From CAZZEX01 sp964653285 (GTDB lineage: Bacteria > Chloroflexota > Anaerolineae > B4-G1), in the NCBI GenBank assembly GCA_964653285.1, contig CAZZEX010000139.1:1-10574 (forward strand): a stretch of DNA of 10,574 nt, given 5' to 3'. Below, piece by piece: positions 1 through 6,202 of the stretch. Within the stretch, counting starts at the first letter, position 1; the number at the start of each line of letters is the position of its first letter. Below the pieces are notes generated by a model that ran no database searches, was not told the DNA's origin, and was given only the letters and a program-made list of their open reading frames with translations. Both the position numbers and the translations under genes were made by a program.

Positions 1-652
1 AGTGGTTGACGAGGCCGACGTCCGGCGTCGAAACGAACCACTGGTAGTTGGCCGAGTTCCCCCCGGAGACGATTTCAAAGTTGATTCCGTACTTCCGTTG
101 AACGTTGCCGGCAATCGAGGACAACTCCCGCATGTTGGCCTCGGTTGGCCTGACTCCCCCGAAACAGGCCAGGTTCGTTCCGACCCCTATCAGTTTGACG
201 CCTCGCAGGCTAATCGTCTCTTTTACCACCGCCTCGACGTCGGAGGGCAGTATGCCTTCCCGTAAGTCACCCAATTCGGTCATCAGAATGACCCAATGGA
301 TCTTGCCGTGTTTGGCCGCGTGCTCGGCAAGAAGTCGGATAACGGAGATTTCGGTATTGAGGCTCACGTCGGCAAACTCGACCACTCGCTCGACCTCGCT
401 GGGCATAGGGGAGCGTATGAGGATGAATTGCGCATCTATCCTGGCATTTCGCATCTTTTGGATGTTGGCAATGCGCGAATCGCCGAGGGAACGAATGCCG
501 CTGTTGAGCAGAGCACTCGCAATTCTGGGGGATCCACAGACTCCTTTTGTGACAGCAGTGACGCGGATTCCCTTGGAGCCGTATAGCGCCGTCAGCCTCC
601 GAGCGTTATGTATCAGCTTATCGAGTTCTACCTCTATCCGCGGTGCTGGCAT
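1..652 (-). CDS. Alanine/ornithine racemase-family PLP enzyme, partial (C-terminus off the left edge)
   Basis: Reading leftward from an ATG at 652-650, 217 codons stay open to the window edge, so no stop is seen. The protein starts MPAPRIEVELDKL, a typical alanine-racemase fold III opening. It carries VTAVTKGVCG at residues 31-40, where K36 is the expected Schiff-base lysine for pyridoxal phosphate. Further on come GVGTNLACFGG and IVSGGNSAN, phosphate-binding and substrate-loop motifs that I associate with the YhfX/ornithine racemase branch rather than classical Alr. The expected reaction is interconversion of L- and D-amino acids (ornithine or alanine) in the cytoplasm. The start lies one base past the stop of the ATP-grasp gene (TGA-G-ATG), so the two are almost certainly co-transcribed and translationally coupled. 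Family is confident; substrate is not. Confidence 0.85.
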   Translation of the reverse strand, partial: MPAPRIEVELDKLIHNARRLTALYGSKGIRVTAVTKGVCGSPRIASALLNSGIRSLGDSRIANIQKMRNARIDAQFILIRSPMPSEVERVVEFADVSLNTEISVIRLLAEHAAKHGKIHWVILMTELGDLREGILPSDVEAVVKETISLRGVKLIGVGTNLACFGGVRPTEANMRELSSIAGNVQRKYGINFEIVSGGNSANYQWFVSTPDVGLVNH

Positions 653-653
653 C

Positions 654-1646
654 TCAATCTCGAGTCTTCAAACTGAGTCTCTTGATGGCTATCTGAATGA
701 TCTCATCCAGCAGATCCTTGCCGTCCTTTCCTTCCGCACGAGCCATAAAGCCAATATAGCTGTGGGGTTTTTCCTTGGGCGTGCACATCAGTCCTGCAAA
801 AGTGTTCCCCTCCAACAAGAACGGCCCTTCTTCGGTCAATATCGTGTCAATTCGGCCAAAGTCCTTGAAACCCAACACACGGTAGGCCTGGAGGGCCAAC
901 TGCTGCATCGTATGGGTCTCTTCGGCAGTCAGCGGAGCGGGGCAAAAGAAAGAATCGTTATCTAACTCCTTCTTCTCAAAGGTTAGCGTGACATTCCCTT
1001 CACGACACACTATCTCCAGGGGAGGAAGGACTCTTGCGTCTCCGTTGCCCAGGACACCCAGGGTGATTTCTCTCCCTTGCAAGAACTTCTCTATGAGGAC
1101 CGGTTGGCCGATGGTCTCGAGTCTTTCCACGACACCGCTGACCAGTTGAGCGTAGTCGCCGACGACGGACACCTCGTTGATCCCCGCGCTACCTCGGCCG
1201 GCTACCGGCTTGATGAAAAGCGGATACTCGAACGGGGGATTGTCCCTGAATATCGCGCAGTCTTTCTCCGTCTTGGCCACGTGGAAAGGCGACGTTGGCA
1301 GGCCCGCCCACTGCCAGAGTCTTTTCGCCAGCGATTTGTCGGCGGCGACGGCTATGGTGAATATATCGGATCCGACATAGGGTATCTCGAGTTCCTCCAG
1401 GACCGCAGCTTCTACCAGGCTGGAAACGTTGAAAACAAGGTCAACCTGTGAATCCTGTAGGTCTTTCGCAAAATCTGGTCCCCAACGGATGCGACGGACG
1501 CTATACCCGGCTTCAGTCAACGCTTGTTCGTGATGTTCCACCTCGGCGTCCGTCTCATCAACGACGCCATCAGCACCGACGAACTTTTCCTGAATCGCAA
1601 AGTTTCCCCGCTTCTTGTTCAATAAGCCTATTCTCAGTTTTGCCAT
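654..1646 (-). CDS. ATP-grasp ligase, D-alanine-D-alanine ligase-like
   Basis: A complete 330-aa protein of about Ddl length. N-terminal domain: residues 1-95 with DLVFNVSSLVEA and IPYVGSD. ATP-grasp signs: K104 in AADKSLAKRLW, YPLFIKPVAGRGSAGI at 141-156 (K146 and the glycine-rich loop), VLIEKF at 183-188, and metal ligands in FGRID (D267) and LLEGNTF (E279, N281). These predict ATP-dependent joining of a carboxylate to an amine through an acyl phosphate. The Ddl motif HGxxGEDG is absent (FNVSSLVEA stands in its place) and the end motif is LEGNTFAGL rather than EINTMPG, so the substrate need not be D-alanine. GGAGGG at 1663-1658, inside the end of rpmI, is the likely ribosome site. The coupled racemase downstream suggests a D-amino acid as one substrate (inference). 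Confidence 0.85.
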   Translation of the reverse strand: MAKLRIGLLNKKRGNFAIQEKFVGADGVVDETDAEVEHHEQALTEAGYSVRRIRWGPDFAKDLQDSQVDLVFNVSSLVEAAVLEELEIPYVGSDIFTIAVAADKSLAKRLWQWAGLPTSPFHVAKTEKDCAIFRDNPPFEYPLFIKPVAGRGSAGINEVSVVGDYAQLVSGVVERLETIGQPVLIEKFLQGREITLGVLGNGDARVLPPLEIVCREGNVTLTFEKKELDNDSFFCPAPLTAEETHTMQQLALQAYRVLGFKDFGRIDTILTEEGPFLLEGNTFAGLMCTPKEKPHSYIGFMARAEGKDGKDLLDEIIQIAIKRLSLKTRD

Positions 1647-1652
1647 TGTAGT

Positions 1653-1787
1653 CTACACCCTCCATTCAAGCCGCTTGCTCTTCTTGCGGCGCAGGTGGCT
1701 ACGCTTCTGTTTCAGCCGCCGCAGCTTTCGCTTGCCGGTGATCTTGAAGCGCTTGGCCGTTGATTTGTGTGTCTTCATCTTAGGCAC
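1653..1787 (-). CDS. rpmI: Large-subunit ribosomal protein bL35, C-terminally short
   Basis: A 44-codon gene starting at GTG 1787, with AAGGAG at 1800-1795 seven bases upstream. The N-terminal sequence MPKMKTHKSTAKRFKITGK is the bL35 signature (MPKMKTHxxxAKRFKxTG), followed by the basic stretch SHLRRKKSKR. bL35 sits in the core of the 50S subunit and is normally 64-66 residues. Here it stops after about 38 recognisable residues plus LEWRV. The usual C-terminal half and the usual next gene rplT are missing; instead the ATP-grasp ATG lies 6 bases past the stop. No continuation of bL35 was found in the other two frames, so this looks like a rearrangement junction rather than a simple frameshift. 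It may be a shortened accessory copy or a remnant; a full-length rpmI elsewhere would be expected. Confidence 0.8.
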   Translation of the reverse strand: MPKMKTHKSTAKRFKITGKRKLRRLKQKRSHLRRKKSKRLEWRV

Positions 1788-1849
1788 AGTGACACTCCTT
1801 ATTCTATCGTTCAAGTCAAGTCAGCCTTTAATTGTTCTTCTTGAGCTGG

Positions 1850-2182
1850 TTACTCGTGTCTCCCGCCGCCAGGCAGGATTGCACCTTTGAGCGATTTCAC
1901 CTGAACGAGTTGCCCACTGGTCACGTCGGCCTCATACAAATTGGCCCAGCGCAGGTCAGCATTGTTCAGGTTGGCATCGCGCAGGTTGGCCTCGACCAGG
2001 TTGCATCCCTTTAGGTTAGCCCCGGCCAGGTTGGCATCGCACAAGTTGGCCTCTCCCAGGTAGGCCAAGCTCAGATTGATATTGCGCAGGTCGGCTCCTT
2101 CCAGGTCGGCTCTGTGCAGTTTAACTCTGGAGAAGTCACGCCTTCCCGCTTTGTATTTCCTGATGATCTCTCGTCCTTTCAT
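1850..2182 (-). CDS. Pentapeptide-repeat protein
   Basis: 110 aa if read from the ATG at 2182, which has GAGGAG at 7 bases; the in-frame ATG at 2197 has no ribosome site. After a basic leader (MKGREIIRKYKAGRR) the protein is about 15 consecutive A(D/N)LxX units (ADLEG, ADLRN, ANLCD, ANLAG, ANLKG, ANLRD, ANLNN, ADLRW, ANLYE), followed by a short tail. Such repeats fold as a right-handed quadrilateral beta helix. Some family members (Qnr, MfpA) mimic DNA and bind gyrase, but most have no known role and nothing here points to gyrase specifically. No signal peptide or membrane segment. It sits between the sigma 1.1 fragment and rpmI in the same direction. Confidence 0.85.
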   Translation of the reverse strand: MKGREIIRKYKAGRRDFSRVKLHRADLEGADLRNINLSLAYLGEANLCDANLAGANLKGCNLVEANLRDANLNNADLRWANLYEADVTSGQLVQVKSLKGAILPGGGRHE

Positions 2183-2296
2183 TCGCCTGCTCCTCATAAT
2201 ACAGTATCTGTAGTGGAGGTCGCCAGCCCGCAGCCCACTGCTGTCGTCCCATGTGAGCCGTCAGATGAGTCACAAAAGCAGAGCAGACTGCTGGTT

Positions 2297-2601
2297 TCAC
2301 CCAACAACCTTCCAGATATTTGCGTCTTTCAACACCAAATTGCGGTTAACGCCCTGGCCTCCAGCTTCGCCCGGCTCCTCATTCGCGGCCATCGCCTCAT
2401 CCTCGCGTCGTAAACGGCGATGCCGTGATCACAGAGATAAGCCAAGAGTTCCTCTAGCCGAGTCGTAAGAGAAGCAGCGTCATCCTCCGCTTCGGGGAAG
2501 GCTTCCAATATCTGGTCGTAGGTGAGGTATCCCCGCTCATTGGCCTCATCCAGTAGCCATTGGATCCCATGCGGTTGTTCTTGCAGTTCGAACTCCCCCA
2601 T
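2297..2601 (-). pseudogene. Stand-alone sigma-70 region 1.1 domain gene with one frameshift
   Basis: From ATG 2601 the protein reads a helical domain, IQWLLDEANERGYLTYDQIL then EAFPEAEDD and LEELLAYLCDHGIAVYD, which matches region 1.1 of primary sigma factors (the GYLTYDEI...LPE...GIxVxD pattern). In the unbroken frame the stop is at 2329 with a basic tail after residue 65. A one-base deletion near 2404-2406 explains this: the other frame continues AEDEAMAANEEPGEAGG, the acidic linker normally found after region 1.1, and ends at TGA 2297-2299, giving about 101 aa. None of sigma regions 1.2-4 follows. Region 1.1 in sigma-70 blocks free sigma from DNA and sits in the RNA polymerase main channel. 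The start is uncertain: no good ribosome site at 2601; a purine-rich stretch lies near 2627-2635. Lies just after the CarD gene. Confidence 0.6.
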
Positions 2602-2637
2602 AGGGGTGAACTTTGCGTCCCAAATTCTCCTCCTCTT

Positions 2638-2675
2638 CAAATCTCCAAATCCTAAATCCGTCAATCTCAAATCCC
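2638..2675. repeat. Degenerate AAATC heptamer-type short tandem repeat
   Basis: On the plus strand AAATC recurs at 2639, 2647, 2654 and 2669, with a degenerate CAATC copy at 2662, giving a 7-8 base period between the carD stop and the sigma 1.1 gene. It resembles the short tandemly repeated heptamers scattered through some bacterial genomes. It makes upstream in-frame TTG codons here poor start candidates. Confidence 0.5.
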
Positions 2676-2683
2676 TGTCAATG

Positions 2684-3193
2684 TCACATCGCAGCGGTCG
2701 GCGACAGACTCTCCCTCAACTTTGCCCTGACCTGGGCCTCGGCATCATCCAGATCAACGCCCTGCACGGCTGCGATTTCCCCAGCGAGTATCTTCATCCC
2801 CTCCTCGTACCTTTGTTTCCCTGTCGTGGTCAGGCTGCCCTCTCGTTGCTGCCGCCAGGTCATATCCCTGACCAACTCCGCGACCTGAAAGACATCCCCG
2901 GCGTGGAGCTTGTCATCTAGCAGTTCGTAACGTTCCTTGTGATTGGCCGGCAGTGTCCTGGGAGCGGCACGCAACACACGCCACACCCTGTCCAACTTGG
3001 ACTGCGGGATCACGCGCCGCAGGCCCAGTGTCTCCGCAGCGCTGATCGGAACCATCAGACTGGTACCTGGCTGGCCCAGCAACTCAATCCTGTAGTACAG
3101 TTCGCTGTTTCCGCGCCATCGCCGCTCCTCGACACGTACCACGACACCTGCTCCACGAACGGGATGAATGATCGCGTCACCTGCCTTAAACAT
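2684..3193 (-). CDS. CarD/CdnL-type RNA polymerase-binding transcription factor
   Basis: 169 aa from ATG 3193, which has AGGAGG eight bases upstream; the GTG at 3199 is too close to that site. Residues 1-60 form the Tudor-like RNA polymerase interaction domain: MFKAGDAIIHPVRGAGVVV, then YYRIELL and SLMVPISAAETLGLR. Residues 65-160 are the helical C-terminal domain with RDMTWRQQREGSLT; W113 matches the conserved tryptophan that wedges into the upstream edge of the promoter bubble. CarD binds the beta lobe of RNA polymerase and stabilises open complexes, notably at rRNA promoters. Length is normal for the family. It precedes the sigma 1.1 gene, so two proteins acting on open-complex formation are adjacent. 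Confidence in the family is high. Confidence 0.93.
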   Translation of the reverse strand: MFKAGDAIIHPVRGAGVVVRVEERRWRGNSELYYRIELLGQPGTSLMVPISAAETLGLRRVIPQSKLDRVWRVLRAAPRTLPANHKERYELLDDKLHAGDVFQVAELVRDMTWRQQREGSLTTTGKQRYEEGMKILAGEIAAVQGVDLDDAEAQVRAKLRESLSPTAAM

Positions 3194-3217
3194 CGTCACT
3201 CCCTCCTCAAGTCTCTA

Positions 3218-3241
3218 CCCAGGCCGCTGCTCGTGCCTGGG
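3218..3241. other. Hairpin in the carD 5' region
   Basis: CCCAGGC (3218-3224) pairs with GCCTGGG (3235-3241) around a 10-base loop, 25 bases upstream of the carD start and just before its ribosome site. No T-run follows on either strand, so it is not a standard terminator. It could affect carD translation or RNA stability. Confidence 0.4.
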
Positions 3242-3298
3242 ATTCCCCTTGCAAATCACGTATAACTTGCCCTTGCGCCACACGGCTCTCTACACACT

Positions 3299-3625
3299 CT
3301 ATAGTTGCTCAAAGCGTTCTATGCTGAGGACCAAGACCCCCGCACCGCCGACTTCAGTTTCATACCAACTGCCCGGGGCTACGCATCCAACCCCAGCCGG
3401 TGCTGGCATAGGTTGAAGACACTGGCGCCTGTGACATTGCTCGCGCAACGGATCAATCACTTCTTCGACCTGGTGTTCAGCAACCATGATCAACAACGTG
3501 ACGTTACCCTGACGCCAAGAAACGCCGGTGGATGCAAATCGCGTCACGCCAAACTTGCGCTCGCGCAATGTATCAAGTATGGGATCTGCGTCTCGTTCTT
3601 GGACTGCCACCATAATGAATTTCAC
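3299..3625 (-). CDS. Cyclic-di-AMP receptor, DarA/PstA-like
   Basis: 108 aa from GTG 3625 (GGGGG nine bases upstream), exactly the family length of about 109; a GTG at 3646 would add seven unrelated residues. The fold is PII-like. Recognisable motifs are KFIMVAVQERDADPILDTL, the ligand loop VTRFASTG (residues 28-34) followed by WRQGNVTLLIMV (38-49), and the C-terminal strand EVGGAGVLVLSIERFEQL. In Firmicutes PstA/DarA these loops bind the nucleotide messenger c-di-AMP, which is tied to osmotic and cell-wall stress. The partner is unknown. Its position between cold-shock and CarD genes suggests, by inference, a signal input to gene-expression control. Family call is firm; ligand is assumed from homology. 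Confidence 0.88.
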   Translation of the reverse strand: MKFIMVAVQERDADPILDTLRERKFGVTRFASTGVSWRQGNVTLLIMVAEHQVEEVIDPLREQCHRRQCLQPMPAPAGVGCVAPGSWYETEVGGAGVLVLSIERFEQL

Positions 3626-3752
3626 GGATGGATGCCCCCTCTTCACGTGGTGGGCCAGTTCACCCAGGCTCAGCTTTACCTTGAGCGACCCTCAGATAGG
3701 CGTTGAGCACCCGCTGAAGTGATCAGGGCAGCACCAAAGCGCCGGAGAGACA

Positions 3753-4205
3753 CTACCCGGCCTCCAGCACGACGACATCTACAGCCTTTGGCCCCTTTCG
3801 GCGCCTGCTCAACATCAAACTCCACGGTGTCTCCATCCCTCACCCAGTAGGCATCTGCCATAGAACGGAATTCGTTCATATGTGCACGAAGACGTCGTGG
3901 AGACCATCATCGCGCTGGATGAAGCCGTAGCGCCTCTGGCGGTCGGACCACTTGATGTGTCCTTTTACACGTTCAGTCGTCGCTCCATTTTTCAGTATGA
4001 CGACGTCTACAGCCATTGGTCCCTCCAGTGCGTGCTCGATCCTGAATTCCACGGCGTCTCCTGGCGTCACACGAGAGGCATCGGCGGCGCTGCGGAAGTC
4101 GCTCAGAAACACCCAGATGTCCAGGTAACTATCATCGGGCCGGATGAGGCCACTGCGTCTCTGGTGACTGAAACGCTTGATGTGTCCCCTGACTCGTTCA
4201 GTCAT
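3753..4205 (-). pseudogene. Tandem cold-shock-domain protein with two compensating frameshifts
   Basis: From ATG 4205, residues 4-72 form a first cold-shock domain (TERVRGHIKRF, then SGLIRPDD and DIWVFLSDFRS, AVDVVIL). A second begins TERVKGHIKW with canonical RNA-binding motifs YGFIQRDD and DVFVHI, then hits TGA at 3878-3876. The rest of domain 2 follows in another frame from 3879 (NEFRSMADAYWVRDGDTVEF, then DVEQAPKGAK). A second shift at about 3793-3797 (one extra G in AAAGGCTG) restores AVDVVVLEAG and a stop at 3753. A doubled AT at the first site (CACATATG) plus that G total three bases, so the final stop is in the original frame. Cold-shock domains bind single-stranded RNA or DNA. Domain 1 has lost several aromatic residues. 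Either a decayed gene or assembly indels; start lacks a strong ribosome site. Confidence 0.8.
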
Positions 4206-4214
4206 CACTCGCGC

Positions 4215-4280
4215 CTATGTGAAAACCCTCTTGCGTTTGTAGCGGTACACAATTCGCCCCTGCGTCAGATCGTAGGGGGA
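4215..4280 (-). pseudogene. infA: 3' remnant of translation initiation factor IF-1
   Basis: In a frame different from the S1 gene, this stretch reads SPYDLTQGRIVYRYKRKR, then VFT and TAG at 4217-4215. SPYDLTxGRIVYRYK is the near-invariant C-terminus of bacterial IF-1. The preceding residues (EGDIVFSGGRS) only loosely recall the IF-1 sequence before it, and no start codon or N-terminal IF-1 half exists upstream in this frame. The 5' half appears to have been replaced by the 3' end of the S1 gene, whose stop at 4265 overlaps the remnant. The stop lies nine bases before the cold-shock gene start, normal operon spacing, implying an intact infA once stood here. A short independent peptide or a frameshifted S1-IF-1 product is possible but less likely. 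Confidence 0.65.
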
Positions 4281-5419
4281 ACTACGCCCGCCAGAAAAGA
4301 CGATGTCTCCTTCACGCCTGGTGCCGGAGCAGGTTGTGCAATTCCCCGTAGGCTTAGCGCGATGCGACGCCGCCAGCGGTTGATCTCCAACACGCGTACT
4401 TTGATCGGAGAGCCAGGCTCCAGTTCTGCGTAGGAGGCTTCCCCACCAGGCATCTCAGAAGTATGGACCAACCCCTCAACCCCCTCGCCGAGGTCTACGA
4501 ACATGCCAAACTCTACGACCTTTGTAACAGTTCCCTCGACCACCTGACCCACACGCAGTCTGTCGGCCACGAGAGGCCAGGGATCGGGCAACACTCGCTT
4601 ACGGCTCAGGCCAATGCGCTCCCGTTCCCGATCCACGCTCAGGACGTACACCTCCACCTCGTCGCCCACGCTCAGCACCTCGCTGGGGTGTGTCACGTGC
4701 CTCCAATCCAACTCCGAAATGTGAATCAGGCCGTCCAAACCGCCCAGGTCCACGAAAGCACCGAACTTAACCAGGTTGCATACGACGCCGGTGCGCACAT
4801 CGCCTTCCATCAACTCCTCAAGCAGTTGCTGTCGCCTGCGGCGACTCGCGACACGTTCCGACAGCACCAGGCGTCGCCGTCGCTGATCCACCTCGATAAC
4901 TGCTACTGACAGGGTTTGCCCCACCAACTCAGACTTCGCCTGGTGCAAACGCTCTCCCCGCAAGCCCCGCCGCACCGACTTCAAGTGCGAATTCGGCACG
5001 AAGCCACGCAGACGGCCAAACGGCACAATGACACCGCCACGGTTCATTTCCATCACTTCGGTCTCGCAGACCTCTCCGCTCTCCAGGCACTCCTGGGCCC
5101 GCAGCCAGTCCTGCTGGGCCAGACCCTGCTTCAGCGAGACAATCAGCTCGCCGTGGCGGCCTGAGGTAGTCAAGACGCAAACCGGGACACGGTCGCCAGC
5201 CTGCAGACCGGTGCGGTACCCATCGGCCAGCAATTCCAGGTCCCGGCGCGGGACAATGCCATCCCGCTTGGTTCCCAGGTCAACGATCACGTCGTTCTCA
5301 CTGACAGAGAGAACGACTGCATGGCGAATCTGTCCACGTCTTGGGCGCGCATAGTCGTATTCACTCTCAAGCAGCGTTGAAAATCGTTGCTGCTGCAAAT
5401 CAGTACACTGTTTATCCAT
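4265..5419 (-). CDS. Four-repeat S1 RNA-binding protein (ribosomal protein bS1-like)
   Basis: 384 aa from ATG 5419. Four S1 OB-fold repeats lie at about residues 25-95 (VVLSVSENDVIVDLGTKRDG), 115-190 (TEVMEMNRGGVIVPFGRLRG), 205-275 (VVCNLVKFGAFVDLGGLDGL) and 292-360 (GTVTKVVEFGMFVDLGEG). Repeats 3 and 4 are the most canonical, with GAFVDLG and LIHISEL. Bacterial bS1 has four to six repeats; this fits the shorter forms that bind mRNA at the 30S subunit. An in-frame ATG at 5488 would extend into rpsU and is not preferred. The start overlaps the rpsU stop by eight bases (ATGGATAA), implying translational coupling between bS21 and S1. Its last 20 or so residues after RIALSLRG are low-complexity and overlap the IF-1 remnant. 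Confidence 0.88.
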   Translation of the reverse strand: MDKQCTDLQQQRFSTLLESEYDYARPRRGQIRHAVVLSVSENDVIVDLGTKRDGIVPRRDLELLADGYRTGLQAGDRVPVCVLTTSGRHGELIVSLKQGLAQQDWLRAQECLESGEVCETEVMEMNRGGVIVPFGRLRGFVPNSHLKSVRRGLRGERLHQAKSELVGQTLSVAVIEVDQRRRRLVLSERVASRRRRQQLLEELMEGDVRTGVVCNLVKFGAFVDLGGLDGLIHISELDWRHVTHPSEVLSVGDEVEVYVLSVDRERERIGLSRKRVLPDPWPLVADRLRVGQVVEGTVTKVVEFGMFVDLGEGVEGLVHTSEMPGGEASYAELEPGSPIKVRVLEINRWRRRIALSLRGIAQPAPAPGVKETSSFLAGVVPPTI

Positions 5420-5627
5420 ACCTGCGATACCGTCTCTGTTTTCGCCGCTGGCGTTGCCGCTCCCGGCGTATGGCCTTGAGACGAGCACGTCGCCGCTTCT
5501 CGCTCTTGGAAACGAAGAAGCGTTTCTTTTTCACATCGCTCAGGATATGATTCCTGGTCACTTGCTTACGAAAGCGCCTGAGCAGACTCTCCTGTGATTC
5601 TCCAGGTTTTAGCACAACTCTCGTCAA
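5412..5627 (-). CDS. rpsU: Small-subunit ribosomal protein bS21
   Basis: 71 aa starting at TTG 5627; the purine-rich GAGGGGGGTG about ten bases upstream acts as ribosome site. The sequence TRVVLKPGESQESLLRRFRK followed by RNHIL, KKKRFF and a long arginine-rich tail (RRRARLKAIRRERQRQRRKQ) is typical bS21, whose motif is GESxExxLRRFKR. bS21 binds at the 30S platform near the anti-Shine-Dalgarno region and helps initiation. The tail is rather long and basic. It overlaps the downstream S1 start, so platform protein and mRNA-binding protein are made together. Confidence 0.9.
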   Translation of the reverse strand: MTRVVLKPGESQESLLRRFRKQVTRNHILSDVKKKRFFVSKSEKRRRARLKAIRRERQRQRRKQRRYRRYG

Positions 5628-5722
5628 TACCGCTTCACCCCCCTCTCCATTTGTGATTGGATCTCCAACCCCAACACAGCCGATGGTCGTCCGCCACTGC
5701 TGAGTGCTGGCTGCTGACCGGC

Positions 5723-6046
5723 CTACTTGCGCTCACCGGCTCTCGCACAATGGATGCATACCCTGGTATCCGGCAAAACCGCCAGGCGGTCGGGGTGGAT
5801 TGGATTTCCACACTGCTTGCAAATACCATACGCACCTTCGCTCATGTGTGATAACGTACTCTCGATGCTCGCAGCCTGTTGCTTGAACTGCCGCAACAGA
5901 GCCTGGTCAAGTTCCCAACGCGTGACTACAGGGGCTCCCTTGCCAAGCCCATAATCGGGCTTTCCTTCGAGGGTTTTCTCCAGTGCGGCAATCTGAGCCC
6001 GCAGTTCTCCCAGTTCGCGCCGCAGGGTCGCTGTTTTGTCCTCCAC
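5723..6046 (-). CDS. DksA/TraR-family C4 zinc-finger protein
   Basis: 107 aa from GTG 6046, which has GGAGGAG six bases upstream. Residues 1-65 are a helical coiled coil (TATLRRELGELRAQIAALEK; WELDQALLRQFKQQ). Residues 76-100 form the C4 finger C76-KQ-C79, HPDRLAVLPDTRV, C97-IH-C100. DksA/TraR proteins insert the coiled coil into the RNA polymerase secondary channel and tune rRNA promoter activity, often with ppGpp. The acidic DxxDxA tip of E. coli DksA is not evident, so the effect may differ. It lies upstream of rpsU with a 95-base gap and could head the ribosomal-factor operon. Confidence 0.88.
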   Translation of the reverse strand: MEDKTATLRRELGELRAQIAALEKTLEGKPDYGLGKGAPVVTRWELDQALLRQFKQQAASIESTLSHMSEGAYGICKQCGNPIHPDRLAVLPDTRVCIHCARAGERK

Positions 6047-6069
6047 AATCCGCTCCTCCGTCAACAAAA

Positions 6070-6122
6070 TAGACCTGGCTGGCCGCAACCCCCACCACCG
6101 GTCTTGGCACAAACCAGGTCTA
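6070..6122. repeat. 9-bp inverted repeat in the 5' region of the zinc-finger gene
   Basis: TAGACCTGG (6070-6078) and CCAGGTCTA (6114-6122) are perfect inverted copies around 35 bases. The distal edge is about 24 bases upstream of the gene start. It could be an RNA leader structure or a regulator site. There is no T-run, so it is not an ordinary terminator. Confidence 0.4.
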
Positions 6123-6202
6123 CAGTGAGCCCTGGATCCGAATTATGGAAAATCGCAGGTAGAATCAGGCGGAATCTAAGAATGATCCCCTGGACGCGCG
6201 TC

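Noticed and set aside
105..965. Long plus-strand reading frame opposite the racemase and ATP-grasp genes
   Set aside because: The minus strand holds two clear enzyme families here; the plus reading has low-complexity serine/arginine-rich sequence and no motif.
3626..3752. Short frames between the cold-shock gene and darA (such as VKLSLGELAHHVKRG leading into darA)
   Set aside because: No start codon with a ribosome site, a TGA precedes, and the DarA family starts at the GTG used here.
5420..5488. Upstream start for the S1 protein at 5488
   Set aside because: It would lie wholly inside rpsU; the ATG at 5419 overlaps the rpsU stop in a typical coupling arrangement and the S1 repeats start well after it.
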